Both the position numbers and the translations under genes were made by a program. From NCBI GenBank assembly GCA_963789565.1, contig CAWBKX010000002.1:2108001-2172000 (forward strand): a stretch of 64,000 bases of DNA, in the 5' to 3' direction. The DNA is from CALAGB01 sp963789565 (lineage in GTDB: Bacteria; Chloroflexota; Chloroflexia; Thermomicrobiales; Thermomicrobiaceae). The notes under the pieces are model-generated. The model worked only from the letters and a program-made list of their open reading frames with translations, was not told the origin of the DNA and did not search any database. Shown in pieces: positions 8,659-15,072 of the stretch; position 1 is the stretch's first letter, and the number at the start of each line of letters is the position of its first letter.

Positions 8659-9291
8659 GTGCCGATCTTCGGCCGGCCGCGGCAGGAAAAATCCGCCCCG
8701 CTTCCCACGACTGCGGAACTACGGGATTCACGCGCGCGGCAGTGGACCGCCTCGTTCAGCGGCCCATCGGAGGAGGCAGACTATCGTCGCGCCTTCTTGC
8801 GCTACTCCCCGCTCTTTTGGGACGTCGTGCGTTCGGATCAACGCGAGCTGTTGCGTCTGCTGGTCGGTCGCGTGCCCGCCGACGTGGGTGTGCCGGCCAT
8901 CTTCGGCCTCTCCGTGACCTTCATCGGACATCCCAAATCGGATGAGGCGGCCAGAGCCACACTGGCCATGGTGGTGAACGAGCTCACGCCTCAGCACGCA
9001 CGCACGCTTCTCGTCTGCCTGGCCGACGCCTGGCACAACGTCTCCAATGCGCCGTATTACCAACGCGGCGAGATCGTCGCGCAGGAGTTTTTACGGGCGA
9101 TCGGGCGACTTGAAGTGACACCCGCCAACGATCAGGGAGTGATCACGTCGATTCGACTGCTCGTGGAACGGTGTGACGAAGCGGAGGAGGAGCCTGACGA
9201 GCCGCAGGAGGACACCAACAGCGTCACTCCTCCCGTCGATCCCCTGCTAGAAACGGAGCCCATGCGCGACCGAGAGGAAACGCTCGAGTAG
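8659..9291 (+). CDS. Hypothetical protein, 210 residues
   Basis: No family recognised. The GTG at 8659 (VPIFGRPRQEKSAP) is chosen because GCAGGACG is close upstream; an ATG at 8614 is possible. The N-terminal third is polar; the middle is helical and rich in Leu/Ala/Arg (RAFLRYSPLFWDVVR, LLRLLVGRVPADVGVPAIFGL, ARATLAMVVNEL), like a small all-alpha domain; the last 45 residues are highly acidic (CDEAEEEPDEPQED) and probably disordered. No membrane segment or signal peptide. Its 3' end overlaps the convergent gene at 9247 by 45 bp. Confidence 0.6.
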   Translation: MPIFGRPRQEKSAPLPTTAELRDSRARQWTASFSGPSEEADYRRAFLRYSPLFWDVVRSDQRELLRLLVGRVPADVGVPAIFGLSVTFIGHPKSDEAARATLAMVVNELTPQHARTLLVCLADAWHNVSNAPYYQRGEIVAQEFLRAIGRLEVTPANDQGVITSIRLLVERCDEAEEEPDEPQEDTNSVTPPVDPLLETEPMRDREETLE

Positions 9292-9564
9292 CGCGCCCGA
9301 CTCCTCACCTGCGCTGGCGAAAAGAGCTCTGGCCTGCATCAGGTCGATGTCGCCTGGATCTTCACGGCGAGCTCGCTCCGACACGCTGAACCCCAGCATC
9401 GAGAGGCCCAACGGCGCGGCGATCTGCCAGATCAGATCCTTGATTTGGGCAGAGTTGACCGCATCGGCCTCCGGCACGCTCCACTCGTCGATGATGTGAC
9501 GGACGGTGGGCATACGCTCGCGCAGGATCTCAGCGAGGATTTCAGCTCGATCTCGATCGTCCAT
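9247..9564 (-). CDS. Hypothetical protein, 105 residues
   Basis: No family recognised. It begins DDRDRAEILAEILRERMP and is predicted helical throughout, with a mildly hydrophobic centre (IKDLIWQIAAPLGLSMLGF) and a C-terminal helix (GALLERFLSVAHG). The 3' end overlaps the tail of the convergent hypothetical gene by 45 bp, so either reading could be questioned; the normal amino-acid composition favours a real gene. Start at ATG 9564. Confidence 0.5.
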   Translation of the reverse strand: MDDRDRAEILAEILRERMPTVRHIIDEWSVPEADAVNSAQIKDLIWQIAAPLGLSMLGFSVSERARREDPGDIDLMQARALFASAGEESGALLERFLSVAHGLRF

Positions 9565-9697
9565 ACTCCGGCTCCCTCCGCCATCGGCGCATTCGCGTCA
9601 GCCTGTTTGACGTCGGTTCAAGCATACTGTGACAGAGAGTCCGCGCCTGCCCGTTGTCAGACGGTCACGAAGGCGCGACGATCGTTACAATTGACGT

Positions 9698-9703
9698 TAT
9701 ACT
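9698..9703 (+). promoter_or_regulatory. Possible -10 element (TATACT) of the FHA gene
   Basis: TATACT lies 29 bases before the FHA gene's ATG. No good -35 hexamer is visible at the right distance. Confidence 0.3.
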
Positions 9704-9732
9704 GCCCTTCACCGGCAGGAAGGGAGAAAGGT

Positions 9733-10308
9733 ATGAGCGGGCACACGGTGCTGACCATCTTCATATTCCTGGGAGTCATCGTTTGGGCCGGCGAGCTCGT
9801 CTGGCTCTATCGTCGTGCCCAGCTTGAACAGATCGATCCGCTCGGCTACGTGTCGGGCGCTGCCTTCTTCTTCGTCCTGGCGGTTCCGGTCGCCCTGTAT
9901 GCTCCTGACGTCGTCGACGTGATGGACGGATTTTGGGAGCGGATCGTACGCTTCGATTTCATCCCCAAGGGGGAGGACAACTCGCCGCGGCTGATCGTGG
10001 CCGGCAAGAGCGTAGCGCTGAATCAACCACGTATGCGCATCGGTCGCTACCCCAACAACGACGTGGTGCTGGATCACCCCACCGTCTCCGCCTACCACGC
10101 CGAGATCACACTGCGTCCCGACGGACGACATGAACTGGTCGATCGTGAGAGTCGCAATGGCACGCGCATCAATGGCAGCCCCGTCCGGTCCGCCATCTTG
10201 CGCGACGGCGACCAGATCACGCTGGGCGCCATCACGCTGCATTACCTGGTGCGACCGACATCCGAACGGCAGATTCAGGCCGGGCTCCCCTACTCCACGC
10301 GTCACTGA
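9733..10308 (+). CDS. Membrane-anchored FHA-domain protein
   Basis: 191 residues starting at ATG 9733 behind GGGAGAAAGGT. Two hydrophobic segments come first (LTIFIFLGVIVWAGELVWLY and GAAFFFVLAVPVALYA), then an FHA domain at about 85-180 with the phosphothreonine-binding motifs: RIGRYPNNDVVL (GR), SAYHAEI (SxxH) and DRESRNGTRING (NG). FHA domains bind phosphothreonine in Ser/Thr-kinase signalling, so this is likely a membrane-tethered reader of kinase output. No kinase or phosphatase is adjacent. Confidence 0.92.
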   Translation: MSGHTVLTIFIFLGVIVWAGELVWLYRRAQLEQIDPLGYVSGAAFFFVLAVPVALYAPDVVDVMDGFWERIVRFDFIPKGEDNSPRLIVAGKSVALNQPRMRIGRYPNNDVVLDHPTVSAYHAEITLRPDGRHELVDRESRNGTRINGSPVRSAILRDGDQITLGAITLHYLVRPTSERQIQAGLPYSTRH

Positions 10309-10397
10309 CGGCGCCGTTCTCCGACAACCGCCCTCCAGGCCTTGAGTGCAACCAGCGGCCCCTAAAGCGGTTTGCCGCAACCAACGTGCAATGCGCG

Positions 10398-10877
10398 CTA
10401 TAACCAGCGGTGCACCTGCGCGCTGTATTCACGATAGCTCTCCCCAAAGCGCCGCGTCAGATAGACCTCTTCGCGCCGTACCACGCCCCAATGCATGATC
10501 GACAGCAGCCCCGGTAGCAAGATCAGATGCCAGAGCGTGCCAAAGAGCAGGCTCACGCCGAGATAGCATGCGGTCAGTGCGACGTAGATTGGGTTGCGGC
10601 TGAAGCGGAAAGGGCCTTCTCGCACCAGTGAAACCACGGGATGGCTCGGTTCCGGGTTGTTTCCCTCCTTGATCATGGTGAAGGCCGCCCAGAGCGCTTG
10701 AAGCAGGCCTCCCGCGATCAAGAGCATGCCGAGGACGATTCGCAACGAACCGGATCTCCGCGGCAGGAGATGGATCGGCATGAGACGATGCAAGACGAGT
10801 CCAAGCGTAAAAGTTCCACCGTAGAGCACGGGGGGCGGCACAATAACGTCGGCCGTATCGTTGGACTGGTCGTTCAT
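10398..10877 (-). CDS. Isoprenylcysteine carboxyl methyltransferase (ICMT/PEMT-like) family membrane protein
   Basis: 159 residues with about four membrane helices and the conserved C-terminal SAM-binding pattern of the family: GPFRFSRNPIYVALTACYLG, a following hydrophobic hairpin, then RREEVYLTRRFGESYREYS. In bacteria these integral methyltransferases act on lipids, small thiols or unknown substrates rather than prenylated proteins. Starts at ATG 10877. Convergent with the FHA gene and divergent from the YitT-like gene. Confidence 0.87.
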   Translation of the reverse strand: MNDQSNDTADVIVPPPVLYGGTFTLGLVLHRLMPIHLLPRRSGSLRIVLGMLLIAGGLLQALWAAFTMIKEGNNPEPSHPVVSLVREGPFRFSRNPIYVALTACYLGVSLLFGTLWHLILLPGLLSIMHWGVVRREEVYLTRRFGESYREYSAQVHRWL

Positions 10878-10985
10878 GAAGTCTGTCCTCTCTGTTCCAT
10901 CGGCGGTACTTCAAGTGCCGTGAGTATGGACCCAGGCGCGTCCAATGCGTAGTGGATTTCTCGCCTCGGGTGGCTCTTAGCGCAT

Positions 10986-10991
10986 GGTATA
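10986..10991 (+). promoter_or_regulatory. Possible -10 element (TATAGT) of the YitT/YczE-like gene
   Basis: TATAGT lies about 70 bases before the preferred ATG at 11060. No clear -35 hexamer is visible. Confidence 0.3.
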
Positions 10992-11059
10992 GTGCGGCGG
11001 GCTGCAGCTGGTGGAAACAGGCCCGCACGGAGATTCACCGGGTTGGGGAAATCGACGAC

Positions 11060-11800
11060 ATGGCAGGCTTGCGCGCGTCGGCGTTGAAGGCGACGGACCG
11101 GAGCAGAGAAATTCGGCTGCGGGACGTACGCCAATGGGATGTCGCTACCTGGTTGAACCTCTCCGCCCGCCTCATCATCCTAATCTCCGGCCTCTTCTTC
11201 TTCGCCTTCGCGGTGGTGTTGACCCTGCAGAGCAACCTGGGAGCAAACTCCTGGACGGTCCTCAGCGACGGCATCTCGCGCCAGACACCCATCACCATCG
11301 GGCAGGCGACACAGATCACCGGGTTGATCATGCTGCTGGTGAGCTGGGCGGTTGGGATCGCTCCCGGTATCGGTACCGTCCTCAATATGGTTCTGGTGGG
11401 CTTTTTCGTCGACTTCATCCTGGGGACTGGGTTGATCGACAAAGCCGGTCCCTATCCTCTGCGAATTCTGATGTTGGTGGCGGCTGTCGTCGTGATCGGG
11501 CTAGCGTCCGGCATGTATATTAGTAGCGGGCTGGGAGCCGGGCCGCGTGATTCGTTCATGCTGGCGCTCACCGAGATCACCGGTCTACCGGTCCACGTCA
11601 ACCGCTGGATGATCGAAGTGGTGGTCGTCATCATCGGGATCATTCTGGGTGGAGATTTCGGGATCGGCACGATCATTTTCGCCCTGGTGGTGGGTCCGGC
11701 GGTCGGGATCGGCTTCCGCATCTTTGGGCTCTCGACCCGCAGTGGAAACACCGCTATCCCACGTTCCCGTCGGCGTATGCGACGTGACGTCGGGGATTGA
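11060..11800 (+). CDS. YitT/YczE-like integral membrane protein
   Basis: About 246 residues with five or six hydrophobic helices. It shows the family's pattern: FAFAVVLTLQSNLGANSWTVLSDGIS near the first helix and GLGAGPRDSFMLALTEITGL in the second half, an internal repeat of the GLGxxPWD-like motif. YczE/YitT proteins are predicted transporters of unknown substrate. I start it at ATG 11060 (GGGGAAA eight bases upstream); the open frame upstream to 10952 crosses a TATAGT promoter-like element at 10986. Confidence 0.8.
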   Translation: MAGLRASALKATDRSREIRLRDVRQWDVATWLNLSARLIILISGLFFFAFAVVLTLQSNLGANSWTVLSDGISRQTPITIGQATQITGLIMLLVSWAVGIAPGIGTVLNMVLVGFFVDFILGTGLIDKAGPYPLRILMLVAAVVVIGLASGMYISSGLGAGPRDSFMLALTEITGLPVHVNRWMIEVVVVIIGIILGGDFGIGTIIFALVVGPAVGIGFRIFGLSTRSGNTAIPRSRRRMRRDVGD

Positions 11801-11852
11801 TACGAGTTCGTGAACGAATGGTCCGGCCGCAGGATTGAGCCGAGCAGGAGAG

Positions 11853-12275
11853 ATGTCTGGAATGAGCGCTGAATCGACGGAGATGCGTGGGATCGCCGAC
11901 CTAGAACGGCTGCGGGTTCGAGTCATGCCGATGCTGCGCGAGGTGGCGAGGAACTACGAAACGCGGACGGAAGAAGGCTATCCGGTCGTCATGGACAACG
12001 TCGAATTCGGCGGTTATTTCGGCCTGATGCTCGACCCAGCCTACGGGCTCTACTTCCTCACCGACGGTCAGCAGCTCTTCGCGCAGATCAACATGGTTGG
12101 GTGGCGCAATGACGTGCGCTCCAGCGCCAACAAGGAGAAGTTTGCCGGTCTCCCGTTCGGCGGCGTTCGACCAGTGCCGGCCGATTTGACCGACCAGCAG
12201 CTGCGCAACCTCATCGCCGAGCTCCTCTCCCACTGGAATATGCAGCCACTTTTCATCCACCACACCGACAGCTAG
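11853..12275 (+). CDS. Hypothetical protein, about 140 residues
   Basis: Not recognised. After a charged N-terminus, a helix (LERLRVRVMPMLREVARNYE) is followed by an alpha/beta-looking region with several aromatic residues (VEFGGYFGLMLDPAYGLYFL) and a C-terminal helix (QLRNLIAELLSHWN). No signal or membrane segment. Two ATGs (11853, 11862) follow AGGAG; the spacing is not ideal for either. It lies between the membrane protein and the MBL hydrolase on the same strand. Confidence 0.65.
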   Translation: MSGMSAESTEMRGIADLERLRVRVMPMLREVARNYETRTEEGYPVVMDNVEFGGYFGLMLDPAYGLYFLTDGQQLFAQINMVGWRNDVRSSANKEKFAGLPFGGVRPVPADLTDQQLRNLIAELLSHWNMQPLFIHHTDS

Positions 12276-12361
12276 CCACGGCTGGCCGCATTATCTCGAT
12301 CCAGGGTGTGAGTAGACAGGTCGCTGCAGGGTTCCGCCTGACTTGATCGGAGCGTGACTCA

Positions 12362-13219
12362 ATGCGGATCGAGATCCTGGGTTCTGGCGGAGCAATCACC
12401 ACGCCGAGGCCGGGTTGTGATTGTCCGGTGTGTGTCGAGGCACGCACCAAAGGCATCCCATATAGTCGTTCGGGTCCGAGCGTCTTCGTTCACGGACCGG
12501 ACATCCTGATCGACACACCGGAAGAGATCAAAGATCAGCTCAATCGCTCGCGCGTGAGCAACATCAACGCCTGCTTCTACTCCCACTGGCATCCCGATCA
12601 TGTCATGGGACGCCGGGTGTTCGAGACGCGGAATGTGGACTGGCGCCACTGGCCACCGCATCCTCAACCGACCGACGTCTATCTTCCTGAGCAAGTCGGG
12701 CGGGATTTTCGGCGATTCCTGGCGAGTTGGGACCATCTTGCCTTCCTGCAAAAGCAAGGGTCTGTACGCATCATCGAGATGGCTGATGGCGATGAAATTC
12801 AGTTCGACGACGCGCGCGTTACACCGTTTCGTTTGGCCGAGGACTACGTCTACGCCTTCCTTATCGAGACGCCGAGTCGTCGGGTGCTTCTCGTTCCGGA
12901 CGAAACGCTTGGATGGATTCCGCCCGAGCGATTGCGAGGGGTGGATCTGGCGGTCCTGCCAATGGGCGTGGTGGAGTTTGACCCTTTTACCGGCGTGCGT
13001 CGCATTCCAGCCGAGCACCCGATCCTGCGGCATGAGGTCACCTTCGCGCAGACGCTGGGAATCGTCGACGCGCTCGAGGCTGGGCGCACCATTTTGTCTC
13101 ACATCGAGGAGCCGGATGGGCTCTCATACGACAATCTGCTGCGCCTACAGCAGGAGTTGGCCGACGAGGGACGCATGGTCGAGTTCGCGTTCGACGGGAT
13201 GCTGATCGACGTCGATTGA
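12362..13219 (+). CDS. MBL-fold metallo-hydrolase (PhnP-like)
   Basis: 285 residues. The fold starts at once (RIEILGSGGAITTPRPGC) and carries the zinc-binding motif SHWHPDH (HxHxDH) near residues 74-80, with later His/Asp candidates in LVPDETLGW and LSHIEE. The early Cys cluster CDCPVC resembles the structural zinc site of PhnP-type phosphodiesterases, so a cyclic-phosphate or phosphodiester substrate is plausible but not shown. Start ATG 12362. A hairpin follows the stop. Confidence 0.87.
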   Translation: MRIEILGSGGAITTPRPGCDCPVCVEARTKGIPYSRSGPSVFVHGPDILIDTPEEIKDQLNRSRVSNINACFYSHWHPDHVMGRRVFETRNVDWRHWPPHPQPTDVYLPEQVGRDFRRFLASWDHLAFLQKQGSVRIIEMADGDEIQFDDARVTPFRLAEDYVYAFLIETPSRRVLLVPDETLGWIPPERLRGVDLAVLPMGVVEFDPFTGVRRIPAEHPILRHEVTFAQTLGIVDALEAGRTILSHIEEPDGLSYDNLLRLQQELADEGRMVEFAFDGMLIDVD

Positions 13220-13255
13220 GACCTTGGCCGCGAACCCGCGCATACGCCATTGTAC

Positions 13256-13275
13256 GGGCGACGCGTGCGTCGCCC
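13256..13275 (+). terminator. GC-rich hairpin after the MBL gene
   Basis: GGGCGACGC and GCGTCGCCC form a perfect 9-bp stem with a 2-base spacer, 37 bp past the stop codon. The following AACTCTTCC is only weakly T-rich, so termination is plausible but not certain. Confidence 0.45.
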
Positions 13276-13369
13276 AACTCTTCCCACGGCCAACTCTTTC
13301 GTTTTGCACGAGTCTCGGTTGAGTTTCCGATGAATGCCGAGGGCCGGCCAGGGACTGACAAATGCGCCT

Positions 13370-14035
13370 CTAGGCTCTGTTCGTACGCAAATGGGGTGCG
13401 AAATGGGTCTCGATGTCCGCAAGGACGCCCATCACGTCGCGTGAACCGTCCACCTCGTAGACTGTGAAGCCATATTCTTCGACGCTGTGCCGCATATGCT
13501 CCCCCATCAGCAGGTCGCGCGCGATCAAGTTGCGCTGGGCGCGTTCGGGGTCGGAGGTCTCAAAGCGTGTGCCCGGCTTGTTGCGTCGGATGGCTGAGGC
13601 GACTTTGAACTCTTCGCTGGGGATGAGCCAAATGGCCCGGTCGAGGCTGTTGATGATGGGCGCCAGGCACTCTGGGAAGAACCCGGGTCCCTCCGCCACG
13701 ATGCCGGAGTCATCTGGAATTTCCAGGATCTCTTCCAATGCCATGGGGAAGCGTTCGGTCCAACTGGCGATGGTGTCGCTGGCCATCACGTCGGGAGGTG
13801 AGCCGAGCCAGCGCATTTCGGTAGTCATTCGATCGGGGTGAGCCCGATAGAGTGCCGGCGTGTGTTGGGCGTCGGCGCGGCCGAAATGCGCTGGCTCGTG
13901 CCGGTCGAAGTGATAGACCTGCAGCCCATGGCGTTCCGCCAGCAGATCGGCCACTGTTGTCTTGCCGCAATCAGGCGGTCCGCCGATCCACAGGACGTGG
14001 GCGAGGCGTTTCCGTAGATCATCTTGGTCTGCCAC
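13370..14035 (-). CDS. P-loop NTPase, nucleoside/shikimate-kinase-like
   Basis: 221 residues. The Walker A loop WIGGPPDCGKTTVADLLAER lies near residues 16-35, and YHFDRHEPAHF follows at the position where small-molecule kinases bind their acceptor. A possible lid region has basic residues (AIRRNKPGTRFETSDPERAQRN). This is the layout of AAA_33-type kinases that phosphorylate nucleosides, sugars or antibiotics; the substrate is unknown. It starts at ATG 14035 and the two parS-like sites lie just upstream. Confidence 0.75.
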   Translation of the reverse strand: MADQDDLRKRLAHVLWIGGPPDCGKTTVADLLAERHGLQVYHFDRHEPAHFGRADAQHTPALYRAHPDRMTTEMRWLGSPPDVMASDTIASWTERFPMALEEILEIPDDSGIVAEGPGFFPECLAPIINSLDRAIWLIPSEEFKVASAIRRNKPGTRFETSDPERAQRNLIARDLLMGEHMRHSVEEYGFTVYEVDGSRDVMGVLADIETHFAPHLRTNRA

Positions 14036-14130
14036 GCTCGTGCCTCCTGTTGATGGCGTGCTGAGGCTGTGCGAGAGGGAGACGTTAGCGGCGCCTTGCG
14101 GCGCCGTATCAGTTGCGTTGCGGCTTCAGA

Positions 14131-14148
14131 ACGTTTCACGTGAAACGT
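14131..14148. promoter_or_regulatory. parS-like ParB-binding site 1
   Basis: ACGTTTCACGTGAAACGT is a perfect 18-bp palindrome containing GTTTCACGTGAAAC, the invariant core of the bacterial parS consensus TGTTTCACGTGAAACA. ParB loads onto such sites to organise and segregate the origin region. Confidence 0.85.
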
Positions 14149-14173
14149 GCCTGCGAATCAGAAGCAGGCAAGA

Positions 14174-14189
14174 TGTTTCACGTGAAACC
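14174..14189. promoter_or_regulatory. parS-like ParB-binding site 2
   Basis: TGTTTCACGTGAAACC matches the parS consensus at 15 of 16 positions. Its centre is 42 bp from that of site 1, four helical turns. Between the two lies a small inverted repeat, TGCCTGC (14148-14154) and GCAGGCA (14164-14170). Confidence 0.88.
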
Positions 14190-14197
14190 TGCTCCTG

Positions 14198-14650
14198 CTA
14201 ATCCTCGATCAGCCAGCGATCGACGGCACGCTCGTAGCTCACCAATTCGTCAGCGCCAAAGAAGAGAGCGATCTCGCTCTCGGCCGTCTCGCCGCCGTCA
14301 GAGGCGTGAATGAGGTTGCGTCCAATGGTCAAACCGAAGTCCGCACGGATGGTTCCCGGCGCCGCGCTGCCCGGATTGGTGGCGCCCACGGTCGCCCGCG
14401 TGACCTCAATCACGTTCGGCCCCTCGAGCACCCCCACAACCACCGGCGACGAAGTGATGAAATCGACCAGACCAGCAAAGAAGGGTTTGCCTTTGTGGAC
14501 GCCGTAGTGACGCTCTGCCAGATCGCGCGACACCTGAATCATCTTCAGGCCCACGATCTTCACGCCCCGACGCTCGAATCGATTCAGCACTTCGCCGACC
14601 AATCCGCGCTGCACACCATCCGGCTTGACAATGATGAGCGTTCGCTCCAC
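14198..14650 (-). CDS. ndk: Nucleoside diphosphate kinase
   Basis: Transfers the gamma-phosphate from NTPs to NDPs through a phosphohistidine. With the GTG start at 14650 (AAGGAG five bases upstream) the protein is 150 residues, the normal length, and begins VERTLIIVKPDGVQRG; a longer reading adds 16 unlike residues. The active-site motif is GRNLIHASDGGE, with the catalytic His in N-x-I-H-x-S-D, and the conserved ATVGATNPGSAAPGTIRAD precedes it. The parS-like sites lie just past its stop codon. Confidence 0.96.
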   Translation of the reverse strand: MERTLIIVKPDGVQRGLVGEVLNRFERRGVKIVGLKMIQVSRDLAERHYGVHKGKPFFAGLVDFITSSPVVVGVLEGPNVIEVTRATVGATNPGSAAPGTIRADFGLTIGRNLIHASDGGETAESEIALFFGADELVSYERAVDRWLIED

Positions 14651-14739
14651 ACCGACTCCTTCACCATCGACTGACTTAACAGCAAGACCGCCGGCCAATT
14701 GGCCAGCGGTCCGAAGCCTACCACAGCCTTATGGCTGTA

Positions 14740-15072
14740 CTATCCCCCGCTACCCGCGAGCTGTGAATCGAGTCTCGCGACCGATTCGATCATGACGTTC
14801 GCCAGAGGATCCTGCGGCACCGAGGCTTCAGCCAATACCACCAGCATCAACTCCTCGCCTCGGGTCAGAAAGAGCGATCCGCCATCCAGATCCATCGCCA
14901 ATGCCGGGTCGTTCCCACCCGCTCCGCTCACCAACGCCGAACCGGCCGCGGCGACCGTCTCCGCGTCGAAGCTGTCGAGCCCGGCGGATGCCACCACCAG
15001 ACCATCGTGCGTGCTGGCGACCGCGCCGAGAACGTCCTGATAGTTCAACAGCGACAGCAGTTCCCGCTCCAT
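14740..15072 (-). CDS. Roadblock/LC7-domain protein
   Basis: 110 residues spanning one roadblock domain: an N-terminal helix (LLSLLNYQDVLGAVAST), a central strand pair (DGLVVASAG, then GGSLFLTRGEELMLVVLA) and a C-terminal helix (NVMIESVARLDSQLAG). Bacterial roadblock proteins act as GTPase regulators (MglB type) or as scaffolding dimers. Its ATG directly follows the stop codon of the TPR gene, so the two are translationally coupled and probably interact. No MglA-type GTPase is in the window. Confidence 0.85.
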   Translation of the reverse strand: MERELLSLLNYQDVLGAVASTHDGLVVASAGLDSFDAETVAAAGSALVSGAGGNDPALAMDLDGGSLFLTRGEELMLVVLAEASVPQDPLANVMIESVARLDSQLAGSGG

